From contig CAVWCL010000010.1 in NCBI GenBank assembly GCA_963753485.1, forward strand, positions 40,421 through 104,420: 64,000 bases of DNA, written 5' to 3'. Made by a program: the position numbers and the translations under genes. The notes beneath the pieces were generated by a model that was given only the letters and a program-made list of their open reading frames with translations, did no database searches and was not told the DNA's origin. This stretch comes from CAWDLX01 sp963753485. Its GTDB lineage: Bacteria; Actinomycetota; Actinomycetes; Mycobacteriales; Micromonosporaceae. Position 1 is the first letter of the stretch; every line of letters begins with the position of its first letter. Positions 1 through 8,575 of the stretch are shown here, one piece after another.

Positions 1-1115
1 TAGGGCACCCGCAACACCGTGCGGCAACGGGCGCCGAAGTGGCGTTCGATGGCCCGTGGGTTGACCTCCTTGCGATGCGGCGGCATGGTCACCACCGTCA
101 CCGCCCGCCGGACCAGCTCGCGCCGGCCGGTCTGCTCCAGATGGTCGAGCAGGCGGGCTGCGGTCTCGGCCGAGTCGTTGCGGGCCGACATCGTGATCAC
201 CAGCTGATCGGTGGCGTCGACCGCGGCCTGCCAGTTCTCGGCGCGGACGTTGTTGCCGGTGTCGACGAGGATCAGCTTGTAGAAGCGACCGACGACGGCG
301 CGCAGATCCCGGAAGGCCTGCGCGGTGAGCATCTCGCCGGCGGTGGCGGCCTCGTCGGAGGCGAGCACGTCGAACATCGCGTCCTCCTGGCCGCGCACGT
401 ACGCCGCCAGCTCGCCGACCCGGCCGCTGCCCTGCCCGAACCGGTCGAGGTCGCGCAGGAGGTCTCGTACGGTCCGCCCGTGCAGGTCCGGCTGCGCCCG
501 CATGCCCAGCGTGCCCTGGGTTTCGTTGTTGTCCCAGGCCAGCACGAACCCGCCACGCGACTGGCCGAAGGTGAGCCCCAGCATCAACGTCGCCACGGTC
601 TTCCCGGCGCCGCCCTTGGGGTTGACCACGGTGATCTGGCGCAGGCCGCCGAACACCCGGCGCACGGCCGTGTGGTACCCGCGGGCGTCGCGCTCCCGCC
701 GGCTCGGGCGCAGCCGCACCAGCCCGAAGCTGCCCCGCCGGGCCGCGCCCCGGATCCCGGTCGTGGCCACCCACTCCCGCGGACGGACCGCGCGGCGGGT
801 GGCGAACTCCTGGGCCGTCGGTGGTCGATCCAGATCCAGGTACGGCGGCACCGGTCGCTGCGGCGCGTCGTCGAAGACCTCGCGGTATCCGTCCCAGGGC
901 GTATCGGCGTCCGGCTCGTCCCAGGGCGTACCACCGTCCGGCTCGTCCCAGTGCGTCGCGCCGGCCAGGCCATTGGCGAACCCGTCCGGGTCGGGCCCGG
1001 CCGGCGGATCCTGGGGGGCGGGGGCCGGCTGGTCCGGCGGCGGGCGGTGCACCGGCGGCTGGCGCCACGGCGAATCGGGTCCGAAGTCCCGATCGTCCAG
1101 CTGTTCCTGGTCCAC
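1..1115 (-). CDS. MinD/ParA-like P-loop ATPase, C-terminus beyond window
   Basis: The gene reads leftwards and runs off the window edge, so 371 codons are visible. The GTG start follows a GGAGGGG ribosome binding site 6 nt away. The first ~90 residues are acidic and proline-rich and hold three short repeats (THWDEPD, TPWDEPD, TPWDGY). The second half is a MinD/ParA-type ATPase with the deviant Walker A motif NPKGGAGKT and the downstream KLILVDTGNN strand. Such ATPases position or regulate partner proteins, often at the membrane or with ESX/type VII or chromosome-segregation systems. The partner is not visible here and the specific role is unknown. A proline-rich N-terminus before a MinD-like domain is common in actinobacteria. 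Confidence 0.85.
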   Translation of the reverse strand, partial: MDQEQLDDRDFGPDSPWRQPPVHRPPPDQPAPAPQDPPAGPDPDGFANGLAGATHWDEPDGGTPWDEPDADTPWDGYREVFDDAPQRPVPPYLDLDRPPTAQEFATRRAVRPREWVATTGIRGAARRGSFGLVRLRPSRRERDARGYHTAVRRVFGGLRQITVVNPKGGAGKTVATLMLGLTFGQSRGGFVLAWDNNETQGTLGMRAQPDLHGRTVRDLLRDLDRFGQGSGRVGELAAYVRGQEDAMFDVLASDEAATAGEMLTAQAFRDLRAVVGRFYKLILVDTGNNVRAENWQAAVDATDQLVITMSARNDSAETAARLLDHLEQTGRRELVRRAVTVVTMPPHRKEVNPRAIERHFGARCRTVLRVP

Positions 1116-1175
1116 GCGTCGACCCCTCCGCCGTCGAGCCTCGCATACCTCGGTGAAACGACGGTAACGCGGCAA

Positions 1176-2069
1176 TCACATGACGTAGAGCGACCAGGCG
1201 GCCCGCTCGACCCACCAGGAGCGCTGGTGGCGCAGCACCCCGGCGACGCCGTCGTCGACGAAGGGAAGATCGTCCTCGCGCGGCGTGATGCTGACAGCGC
1301 GGCCCCGTGTCCGGCGTACCTCGAAGGTGACCGTGGCGTTGCGCAGCAGGCGCCGCTGGAGCACCGGCACGGCGACGGCCACGTCGAGCAGGCCGTCGTC
1401 GGCCCGGGCGTCCTCGACCAGGGGCAGACCATCCACATCAGACGATCCGGTGTTGCGGATGGAGCAGGCGAGCAGGGGGTCGTCGCCGTCGGTCAGGATC
1501 GCGTCGTCGACCTCGACCCGGCCGCGCCAGGCGATCGGCTGGTCGCCGATGGCGACGCTGCCGGCGAGCGCGCCGTGCAGGGTGGCGGACCCGCTGCCGG
1601 TACGGAGCAGGTCGATCTGTCGGGTATGGCCACCGGTCACCGCGTCTGCGACCGAGCCCGGATCGCGCGGCAGGCGTAACGCGACCACGAGATCGGGCAC
1701 TCCCGGACTGAGCGGGAGGATTGCCATCGGTGGCAGGTCGAGCATGGTGCGGTCCGGGGCGAGAGCGTCGGGGCGCTTCGCCGGCGGCGGGGCATGGTGG
1801 CGCACCAGCCGCCGGACCACCGCTCGGACTTCACCGTCCGTAGCTGCGGCCACCACCAAGCGCGTGTCGCCGCCGATCACGGGTTTGAGCGTGGCGTCCA
1901 GTTCGGTGTCGCCGCCGGCGGTCACCAGCTCGACCCGGTTACCTTGGGCGCGCAGCGCATCCGCGCAGGCCAGAACCGAGACGCGCGGCCGATCGCCGGC
2001 GCCGCACGCGCAGCCGGCGCCGCCACAAGCCGATCCCTCCCCCAGGGTCAGGATCACGACTTCCCGCAC
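1176..2069 (-). CDS. Degenerate diacylglycerol/lipid kinase-like protein with Cys-rich N-terminus
   Basis: The protein has 297 residues from a GTG start that lies 8 nt after GGAGG; an upstream ATG at 2099 is possible but has no such site. The middle and C-terminal parts resemble the diacylglycerol kinase/LCB5 fold: an ILPLSPGVPD strand where the family has a PLGTGND motif, then a RQIDLL segment and a beta-rich C-terminal domain. The GGDGT nucleotide motif is not recognisable (AATDGE at the expected place), so catalysis is doubtful. The N-terminus carries a tight cysteine cluster (ACGGAGCACGAG). It is divergent from purA across about 150 bp. Function unknown; the lipid-kinase relationship is an inference from motif order. 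Confidence 0.65.
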   Translation of the reverse strand: MREVVILTLGEGSACGGAGCACGAGDRPRVSVLACADALRAQGNRVELVTAGGDTELDATLKPVIGGDTRLVVAAATDGEVRAVVRRLVRHHAPPPAKRPDALAPDRTMLDLPPMAILPLSPGVPDLVVALRLPRDPGSVADAVTGGHTRQIDLLRTGSGSATLHGALAGSVAIGDQPIAWRGRVEVDDAILTDGDDPLLACSIRNTGSSDVDGLPLVEDARADDGLLDVAVAVPVLQRRLLRNATVTFEVRRTRGRAVSITPREDDLPFVDDGVAGVLRHQRSWWVERAAWSLYVM

Positions 2070-2219
2070 GCTGGGCGCCTCCCTCACAATCAGTGACAAT
2101 GTTCCTTGTTAGCCTGACATCCCAGGGCGATGGCACGCCGGGCGCCCTCGACGAACCTGACCTCGCGCGGGGCCCCACGGGTGCCGGTTGACGGCGCGGC
2201 AGGCCGGGAGGCGATGAAG

Positions 2220-3515
2220 ATGCCAGCGATCGTGCTCATCGGAGCGCAGTGGGGTGACGAGGGCAAGGGAAAGGTGACCGACCTGCTCGGCGGCCAGGTA
2301 GACGTGGTGGTGCGGTACTCGGGCGGAAACAACGCCGGGCACACTGTGATCACCCCCGACGGGGAGAAGTTCGCCCTGCACCTGATGCCCTCGGGCGCGC
2401 TCTGGCCGGCGGCGACCGTGGTGATCGGCAACGGCGTGGTGGTCGATCCGAAGGTGCTGCTGGCCGAGCTGGACGGGTTGCAGGCTCGCGGCGTCGATGT
2501 GAACCGGCTGCGTATCTCCGGCGACGCCCATTTGATCATGCCGCATCACCGGGCGTTGGACCGGGTCGTCGAGCGCTACCTCGGCGCGTCCCGGATCGGT
2601 ACCACCGGGCGCGGCATCGGGCCGGCGTACGGCGACAAGGTGGCCCGGATGGGGGTCCGCGTGCAAGACCTGCTCGACCCCGGGATCTTGCGCCAGAAGC
2701 TGCGGCTGGTCCTGCGGGAGAAGAACCAGATCCTGGTGAAGGTGTACAACCGCAAGGCCCTCGACGTCGAGGCGGTGGTAGCCGAGTACCTCGAGTATGG
2801 CGAACGGCTGCGCCCGCTCATCGTCGAGACCCGCACGTTGCTCTGGGACGCGCTCGACAGCGGGAAGACGGTGCTGCTGGAGGGGGCCCAGGCGACCATG
2901 CTCGACCTGGATCACGGCACCTACCCGTTCGTCACCTCATCCAACCCGACCTCGGCCGGAGCCTGTGTCGGCTCAGGTATCCCGCCGACGGCGATCGGCC
3001 AGGTGATCGGGGTCACCAAGGCGTATACCACCCGGGTCGGCAGCGGTCCGTTCCCGACCGAGCTGGCCGATGAGAACGGACAGCACCTGGTCAAGGTCGG
3101 CGCGGAGTACGGCACCACCACCGGGCGGGAACGCCGCTGCGGCTGGTTCGACGCGGTCGTGGTGCGCTACGCGGTCCGGGTCAACGGAATCACGGACCTG
3201 GTGGTGACCAAACTGGACGTTCTCTCCGGCCTGGAGAAGGTGCCCATCTGCGTCGGGTACGACATCGACGGCGAGCGGGTGACCCGGATGCCGATGACCC
3301 AGACCGCGTTCCACCACGCGCGACCGATCTACGAGGAGCACGACGGTTGGTGGGAGGACATCTCCAAGTGCCGCACCGTCAACGAGCTGCCCGACAACGC
3401 CCGCCGTTACGTCGAGCGCATCGAGGAACTGGCCGGGGTGCCGGTCTGCGTGGTGGGCGTGGGCCCGGGGCGGGACGAGAACGTGGTGCGTCATCCGTTG
3501 CTGCCGCCTCGATAG
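2220..3515 (+). CDS. purA: Adenylosuccinate synthetase
   Basis: PurA joins IMP and aspartate with GTP hydrolysis to give adenylosuccinate, the first committed step to AMP. The N-terminus has the GTP-binding loop GAQWGDEGKGK, followed by GGNNAGHT, the IMP-binding GTTGRGIGPAY and the C-terminal TTGRERRCGWFD motif. The 431-residue length is normal. Of two nearby ATGs (2214 and 2220), the second is chosen because it lies 8 nt from GGGAGG and places MPAIVLIG at the usual N-terminus. purD starts 9 nt after the stop codon. Its product is used by PurB, also encoded in this window. Confidence 0.97.
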   Translation: MPAIVLIGAQWGDEGKGKVTDLLGGQVDVVVRYSGGNNAGHTVITPDGEKFALHLMPSGALWPAATVVIGNGVVVDPKVLLAELDGLQARGVDVNRLRISGDAHLIMPHHRALDRVVERYLGASRIGTTGRGIGPAYGDKVARMGVRVQDLLDPGILRQKLRLVLREKNQILVKVYNRKALDVEAVVAEYLEYGERLRPLIVETRTLLWDALDSGKTVLLEGAQATMLDLDHGTYPFVTSSNPTSAGACVGSGIPPTAIGQVIGVTKAYTTRVGSGPFPTELADENGQHLVKVGAEYGTTTGRERRCGWFDAVVVRYAVRVNGITDLVVTKLDVLSGLEKVPICVGYDIDGERVTRMPMTQTAFHHARPIYEEHDGWWEDISKCRTVNELPDNARRYVERIEELAGVPVCVVGVGPGRDENVVRHPLLPPR

Positions 3516-3518
3516 GAT
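3513..3518 (+). promoter_or_regulatory. -10 box TAGGAT of a leaderless purD transcript, overlapping the purA stop codon
   Basis: TAGGAT is followed by exactly 6 nt and then the purD GTG, the geometry of actinobacterial leaderless promoters. The first three bases are the purA stop codon TAG. No Shine-Dalgarno sequence precedes purD. Inferred from spacing only. Confidence 0.5.
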
Positions 3519-3524
3519 CCACCG

Positions 3525-4796
3525 GTGCGGGTGCTGGTGATCGGATCGGGTGGCCGCGAGCACGCCCTGGTCCGGGCGCTGGCGGCCGACCCGACGGTCA
3601 CCGCGGTGTACGCCGGGCCCGGCAATCCCGGTATCGCCGGGCTGGCTGGCTTGTGCGCCGTCGACCCGATCGACCCGACTGCGGTGGCCCGCCTCGCCCT
3701 CGGACTCGGGGTCGACCTGGTGGTGGTCGGTCCGGAGGCGCCGCTGGTCGCCGGCGTCGCCGACGCGGTACGGGCCAGTGGGATCGCCTGCTTCGGCCCG
3801 TCGGCCGCGGCCGCCCGCATCGAGAGCTCGAAGGCGTTCGCGAAGGAAGTGATGGTCGCGGCGGGTGTGCCGACCGCGGCCGCCCGGGTCTGTACCTCAC
3901 CCCGGGAGGCGGCCGAGGCGCTGGCCCACTTCGGCCCGCCGTACGTGGTCAAGGACGACGGGCTCGCCGGTGGCAAGGGGGTCGTGGTGACCCGGGAGCT
4001 CAGCACCGCCCTGGCGCACGCCCGCGCCTGCGGGACGGTGGTGGTCGAGGAGTTCCTGGACGGGCCCGAGGTGTCGCTGTTCGTGGTCACCGACGGCGTC
4101 GCGACCCGGGCCCTACTGCCGGCACAGGACTTCAAGCGGCTGGCTGACGGCGATCATGGCCCCAACACCGGTGGCATGGGCGCCTATTCGCCGCTGCCGT
4201 GGTTGCCGGACGGCACCGTCGACCGCGTGATGTCCACTGTGGTGCATCCCACGCTGGCCGAGCTGCGGGCGCGTGGGGCGCCGTTTCAAGGGTTGCTCTA
4301 CGTCGGGTTGGCGCTGACCGGCACCGGCGAACGGGTGGTGGAGTTCAACGCTCGATTCGGTGATCCGGAGACCCAGGCTGTGCTCGCTCTGCTGGCGACA
4401 CCGCTGGGCGCCCTGCTGCGGGCCGCGGCCACCGGTATCCTCGCCGAGCACCCCCCGTTGCGCTGGCACGACGCGGCCGCGGTCGTGGTCGTCCTGGCGG
4501 CCGCGGGCTACCCCGGCGCGCCGCGCACGGGCGATCTGGTGACCGGGGCCGAGGACGATGCAGTCCTGCACGCCGGCACCGCCCGGGACGACCAGGGTCG
4601 GCTGCGCTCCGCCGGCGGCCGGGTGCTGGACTGCGTCGGTGTCGCCGCGGACCTGGCCGCCGCTCGTCAGCGCGCCTACGAACTGGTCCGTCTGATCACA
4701 TTGGACGGTGCGCAGTACCGGACAGACATTGCGTCGGCCGCGAGCGAAAGCCCCCTCGTCACCCGGGACGGGGTCTGGGCCGCCGGCCCGCCATAG
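3525..4796 (+). CDS. purD: Phosphoribosylamine-glycine ligase (GAR synthetase)
   Basis: PurD makes glycinamide ribonucleotide from phosphoribosylamine, glycine and ATP. The 423-residue protein begins MRVLVIGSGGREHAL, the family N-terminal nucleotide-fold signature. It then has the ATP-grasp segment (VVKDDGLAGGKGV, VVVEEFLDG) and the substrate motif PNTGGMGAYSP, followed by EFNARFGDPE. The GTG start lies 9 nt behind the purA stop with no ribosome site but a -10-like TAGGAT, suggesting an internal leaderless promoter. Length and motif order are normal for the family. Confidence 0.97.
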   Translation: MRVLVIGSGGREHALVRALAADPTVTAVYAGPGNPGIAGLAGLCAVDPIDPTAVARLALGLGVDLVVVGPEAPLVAGVADAVRASGIACFGPSAAAARIESSKAFAKEVMVAAGVPTAAARVCTSPREAAEALAHFGPPYVVKDDGLAGGKGVVVTRELSTALAHARACGTVVVEEFLDGPEVSLFVVTDGVATRALLPAQDFKRLADGDHGPNTGGMGAYSPLPWLPDGTVDRVMSTVVHPTLAELRARGAPFQGLLYVGLALTGTGERVVEFNARFGDPETQAVLALLATPLGALLRAAATGILAEHPPLRWHDAAAVVVVLAAAGYPGAPRTGDLVTGAEDDAVLHAGTARDDQGRLRSAGGRVLDCVGVAADLAAARQRAYELVRLITLDGAQYRTDIASAASESPLVTRDGVWAAGPP

Positions 4797-4803
4797 GAGT
4801 CCG

Positions 4804-5262
4804 CTACCGCGGTGCCAGCCCGAGCAGGCGGTCCACGATGGCGGCAAGGTCGGGCGGTTCGAGGCGATCGGCGAGCCCGGCCAGATCGGCGGTCGCGAAC
4901 CAGGCATGCCCTCGCAGCGTGGTCACCTCGTCGGGGAGCAGGCCGTCGCGGCCGATGACCGGCGTCTCGCGGTCGAAACGGGCCAGGAAGAACGGCTCAG
5001 GTCCGAGGAAGCGCCGACCGTTCCAGATCGTGTCGCGAGCGACCACGAGCTCGGTCGGGTCGATCGCGTCCGGGTCGAGTCCGGTCTCCTCGACCAGTTC
5101 CCGGCGGGCCGCCGCGTACGGGGTCTCGCCCGCCTCGATGCCGCCACCGGGTGGCTCCCACAGCAACGATCCGTCGTACGGGTCCTGCCAGTGCAGCAGC
5201 AGCATCCGCCCGGACCGGTCCAGGCAGACGATCCTGACCGCGGGCCGGCTGACCGTCTCCAC
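4804..5262 (-). CDS. NUDIX hydrolase
   Basis: A 152-residue single-domain NUDIX protein. The NUDIX box reads GGGIEAGETPYAAARRELVEE plus TGL, with the REXXEE glutamates (RELVEE) that bind the metal. It hydrolyses a nucleoside diphosphate linked to another group; the substrate cannot be told. The GTG start is preceded by TAGGGT and 6 nt, again leaderless geometry. It is convergent with purD, only 7 bp separating the two stop codons. Confidence 0.88.
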   Translation of the reverse strand: METVSRPAVRIVCLDRSGRMLLLHWQDPYDGSLLWEPPGGGIEAGETPYAAARRELVEETGLDPDAIDPTELVVARDTIWNGRRFLGPEPFFLARFDRETPVIGRDGLLPDEVTTLRGHAWFATADLAGLADRLEPPDLAAIVDRLLGLAPR

Positions 5263-5290
5263 CGGCCAACCCTACGCCTGGGCAGCCGCG

Positions 5291-6508
5291 CTACCGAAGC
5301 TGCGCACCGCTGATGGCCCGGGCGATCACCAGTCGCTGGATCTCACTGGTACCCTCGAAGATCGTGTAGATCTTCGCGTCCCGGTACCACCGCTGCACCG
5401 GGTGGTCGCGCACATAACCGGCGCCACCGAGGATCTGCACCGCCTTCTCGGTCACCGCCACCGCGACCTCGCCCGCCTTGAGCTTGGACATCGACCCCTC
5501 GCCGGCCTCGAACGGCTGATTGTTGCGGCCCATCCAGGCGGCCCGCCAGACGAGCAGCCGGGCGGCATCGATCTCGGTGCGCATGTCGACCAGCGCGAAG
5601 GCGATCCCCTGGTTCTCCACAATCGGCCGACCGAACTGGATCCGGGTCCTGGCGTAGGCGAGCGCGTACTCGTACGCGGCCCGGGCGATGCCCAGGGCCT
5701 GCGCGCCGACGGTCGGGCGAGTCAGCTCGAAGGTCCGCATCGCGGCCTGGGACCCCGAGCTCTGACCCGACCGGGTCCGGGCCAGCCGGGCTTCCAGGGC
5801 CTCCCGGCCGCCGAGCAGGCAGGAGCCGGGCACCCGGACATCGTCGAGGAAGACATCCGCGGTGTGCGACGCCCGCAGGCCGAGCTTGCGCAGCTTGCGG
5901 GATCCGGACAGGCCCGGGGTACCGGGCGGTATCACGAAGGCGGCCTGACCGCGGGCGCCGAGGGCCGGATCCACCGAGGCGGTCACCACATGCACATTGG
6001 CGATGCCGCCGTTGGTGGCGAACGCCTTCTGTCCATTGAGGACCCATTCGTCGGTGGTCGGCTGGTGGACCGCCCGGGTGCGTACGGCGGCGACATCCGA
6101 CCCGGCCTCCGGCTCGGTGGCGCAGAACGCGCCGAGCTTGACCGCGGACGGGTCGCCGAAGCACTGCGGCACCCACTCGACCAGCTGCTCGGGCGTACCC
6201 GACCCGTAGATCGCGGCGACCGCGAGTGAGGTGCCCATGATCGCCATTGCCAGGCCGGCGTCACCCCAGAACAGCTCCTCCTGGGCCAGGCAGGTGGAGA
6301 GTCCGCTCGGGTCGTTGTAGGTGTTGGACAGGAACTCGAAGCCGTAGAGGCCGACCTTCGCCGCCTCTTCGATGATCGGCCAGGGCGTCTCCTCGCGCTC
6401 GTCCCATTCGGCGGCGGCCGGCCGCATCACCTGTTCGGCGAAGCCGTGCACCCAGTCGCGCAACTCGCGCTGCTCGTCACTGAGGTGCAGGGAGAACTCG
6501 GCCGCCAT
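5291..6508 (-). CDS. Acyl-CoA dehydrogenase
   Basis: A 405-residue FAD flavoenzyme that oxidises an acyl-CoA to the enoyl-CoA. Visible family marks are the helical N-terminal domain (HLSDEQRELRDWVHGF), the FAD/substrate region FCATEPEAGSDVAA, NGQKAFATNGG, and the C-terminal QILGGAGYVRDHPVQRW plus YEGTSEIQ-like FEGTSEIQRLVIAR. The catalytic glutamate is expected in that last segment (FEGTSE). It lies 4 nt downstream of the SCP2 gene, so the two are probably cotranscribed. It may act in fatty-acid or sterol side-chain oxidation; the substrate is unknown. Confidence 0.93.
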   Translation of the reverse strand: MAAEFSLHLSDEQRELRDWVHGFAEQVMRPAAAEWDEREETPWPIIEEAAKVGLYGFEFLSNTYNDPSGLSTCLAQEELFWGDAGLAMAIMGTSLAVAAIYGSGTPEQLVEWVPQCFGDPSAVKLGAFCATEPEAGSDVAAVRTRAVHQPTTDEWVLNGQKAFATNGGIANVHVVTASVDPALGARGQAAFVIPPGTPGLSGSRKLRKLGLRASHTADVFLDDVRVPGSCLLGGREALEARLARTRSGQSSGSQAAMRTFELTRPTVGAQALGIARAAYEYALAYARTRIQFGRPIVENQGIAFALVDMRTEIDAARLLVWRAAWMGRNNQPFEAGEGSMSKLKAGEVAVAVTEKAVQILGGAGYVRDHPVQRWYRDAKIYTIFEGTSEIQRLVIARAISGAQLR

Positions 6509-6512
6509 CCGG

Positions 6513-6965
6513 TCAGCTCTTCGGCAGGTCGAACAGGTTGGCCACGTTGGCCGCCAGGCCCAGGTCCCCCTTCGCCTTGAGCTTGCCGGTCATGAACATG
6601 GTCATGGGGTTGGCGCTGCCGGTGATGAGGGTCAGGAAGTCCGGGCCGGCGAGGGTGAAGGTGACCTTGGGCTCGGTGCCGCTCGGTCCGGAGACCGAGC
6701 ACGCCCCGTCGGCGATGGCGACGTCATAGACGTCGGTGGCGCCTTCGGCGCCGCCGGTGATGTTCCACTGCACCACCGCGTTCGTCGCCCCGGCCCGGTC
6801 GGCTCGGAACCGCGTCGGCAGCTGATGGAAGATCGCGTCAAGGATCTCCCGGCGCCGTGGTCCGGCCATGACCTCCTCGAGCTGGCCGCGGGAGGCCGTG
6901 GTGACCAACGCGGCGAACTCCTCGGGCTCGAGGGCGTCGAAGACGGCGGTGTCGAACTCGGTCAT
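6513..6965 (-). CDS. SCP2 sterol-binding-domain protein
   Basis: A 150-residue protein with the SCP2 fold: the central strand pattern NAVVQWNITGG, VYDVAIADGACSV, PKVTFTLAGPDFLTLITG and the C-terminal FMTGKLKAKGDLGLAANVANLF are typical. SCP2 domains bind lipids or acyl-CoAs in a hydrophobic tunnel. The gene is transcribed just ahead of the acyl-CoA dehydrogenase, fitting a role in presenting a lipid substrate to that enzyme (inference). It is divergent from purB; about 110 bp lie between the starts. Confidence 0.88.
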   Translation of the reverse strand: MTEFDTAVFDALEPEEFAALVTTASRGQLEEVMAGPRRREILDAIFHQLPTRFRADRAGATNAVVQWNITGGAEGATDVYDVAIADGACSVSGPSGTEPKVTFTLAGPDFLTLITGSANPMTMFMTGKLKAKGDLGLAANVANLFDLPKS

Positions 6966-7065
6966 GGGTCACCCCTCGTGGCGGCGGCTAACTTACCGAG
7001 GAGTAACCCTACGACCCGAGCCAGCGGGCAGCAAGCCGCGGGCCGGCGGCGGCCCGGCCGGCGAC

Positions 7066-7071
7066 TAGGTT
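7066..7071 (+). promoter_or_regulatory. -10 box TAGGTT of a leaderless purB transcript
   Basis: TAGGTT is followed by 6 nt and the purB GTG. The GAGGGA between them could also serve as a ribosome site but would be far too close to the start. Leaderless initiation is the better reading. Confidence 0.45.
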
Positions 7072-7077
7072 GAGGGA

Positions 7078-8502
7078 GTGAGCGCCAGCATCGACAACGT
7101 CCTGGCAGCGCGGTACGCCTCGGCGGAGCTGGCGGCGATCTGGTCGCCGGAGGAGAAGGTACGCGCCGAGCGGCGGCTGTGGCTGGCCGTGCTCAGCGCC
7201 CAGCGCGATCTGGGCGTCCCGACGCCCGACGGTGTGCTCGAGGCGTACGCCGCCGTGCTCGAGCGGGTGGACCTGGCCAGCATCGCGGCGCGGGAGCGGG
7301 TCACCCGCCACGACGTCAAGGCACGCATCGACGAGTTCGCGGCCCTGGCCGGGCACGAGTACATCCACCGGGCGATGACCTCGCGGGATCTCACCGAGAA
7401 CGTCGAGCAGCTGCAGATCCGGGCATCGTTGATCCTGGTACGCGAGCGCATGGTGGCGGCGTTGGCGCGCCTCGCGAGCCGGGCGTTGGAGTATGACGAC
7501 CTGGTCCTGGTCGGCCGGACCCACAATGTGCCGGCCCAGGCCACCACGCTGGGCAAGCGGTTCGCCACCGCCGCCGAAGAGCTGGTCATCGCGTACGACC
7601 GGATCTCGGAGCTGATCGAGCGGTATCCGCTGCGTGGTATCAAGGGCCCGGTCGGCACCGCGCAGGACCAGCTCGACCTCCTCGGCGACCCGGCCCGGGT
7701 GGTCGAGCTGGAGCGCGCCGTCGCCCACCACCTGGGTTTCGCGCACACGCTGACCAGTGTGGGGCAGGTCTACCCACGTTCACTCGACTTCGATGTCGTC
7801 TCGGCGCTGGTGCAGGCGGCGTCGGCGCCGGCATCGCTGGCGGTCACCATCCGACTGATGGCCGGGCAGGAGCTGGTCTCCGAGGGCTTCCGCGCCGGCC
7901 AGGTCGGCTCCTCCGCGATGCCGCACAAGATGAACACCCGCTCCTGCGAGCGGATCTGCGGGCTCGCCGTGGTTCTGCGCGGGTATGCGTCGATGATCGG
8001 CGAGCTCGCCGGCGGTCAATGGAACGAGGGGGACGTCTCCTGCTCGGTGGTGCGCCGGGTGGCGCTGCCGGACGCGTTCTTCGCGGCCGACGGGTTGTTC
8101 CAGACCACATTGACTGTGCTCGATGACTTCGCGGCGTTTCCGGCGATGATCGGGCGCGAGCTCGACCGGTACCTTCCTTTCCTGGCCACCACGAGGATCC
8201 TGGTCGCCGCGACCCGGCAGGGGGTGGGTCGCGAGGCGGCCCATGAGGCCATCCAGGAGCACGCGGTGGCGGTCGCGGTGGCGATGCGGGAGGCGCCGGT
8301 CGGCGGCGAGGAGCTGGTGGATCGGCTGGCCGGCGACCCGCGGCTCCGGCTCGACCGGGCCGACATCGAGGCCCTGGTCGCCGACCGGGTCAGCTTCGCC
8401 GGCCTGGCATCACAGCAGGTGCATGCGGTCGCCGACCGGGTGGCGGCGATCGTCGCCCTGCATCCCGGTGCCGGCGCCTACACCCCGCACGCCATCGTCT
8501 GA
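7078..8502 (+). CDS. purB: Adenylosuccinate lyase
   Basis: PurB cleaves both SAICAR (de novo purine path) and adenylosuccinate (AMP branch), releasing fumarate. The 474-residue protein shows the fumarase/aspartase superfamily regions: TSRDLTENVEQLQ, VGRTHNVPAQATTLGKRF with the catalytic histidine, and the signature loop GSSAMPHKMNTRSCERI with the catalytic serine. The length is typical of the actinobacterial form. A probable leaderless GTG start is used. Its partner enzymes PurA, PurD and PurSQL flank it; PurC, which makes its SAICAR substrate, is not in the window. Confidence 0.96.
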   Translation: MSASIDNVLAARYASAELAAIWSPEEKVRAERRLWLAVLSAQRDLGVPTPDGVLEAYAAVLERVDLASIAARERVTRHDVKARIDEFAALAGHEYIHRAMTSRDLTENVEQLQIRASLILVRERMVAALARLASRALEYDDLVLVGRTHNVPAQATTLGKRFATAAEELVIAYDRISELIERYPLRGIKGPVGTAQDQLDLLGDPARVVELERAVAHHLGFAHTLTSVGQVYPRSLDFDVVSALVQAASAPASLAVTIRLMAGQELVSEGFRAGQVGSSAMPHKMNTRSCERICGLAVVLRGYASMIGELAGGQWNEGDVSCSVVRRVALPDAFFAADGLFQTTLTVLDDFAAFPAMIGRELDRYLPFLATTRILVAATRQGVGREAAHEAIQEHAVAVAVAMREAPVGGEELVDRLAGDPRLRLDRADIEALVADRVSFAGLASQQVHAVADRVAAIVALHPGAGAYTPHAIV

Positions 8503-8575
8503 GCGGGCGCGCCGGCCATTGTGACCAATCTGGACAGTGTCGGCAGCTGGCCCGCGACCCTGTCAGACTGAGCGC

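Noticed and set aside
39..1679. Long open frame antisense to the MinD-like and lipid-kinase-like genes
   Set aside because: High GC leaves long antisense frames; this one lacks domain features, while the minus-strand proteins have clear P-loop and other motifs.
7072..7077. GAGGGA as the purB ribosome site
   Set aside because: It touches the start codon; spacing is too short, and TAGGTT with a 6-nt spacer fits leaderless initiation better.
8503..8575. yybP-ykoY-like manganese riboswitch before the TMEM165 gene
   Set aside because: The gap is only 73 bp and shows no conserved internal-loop sequence.
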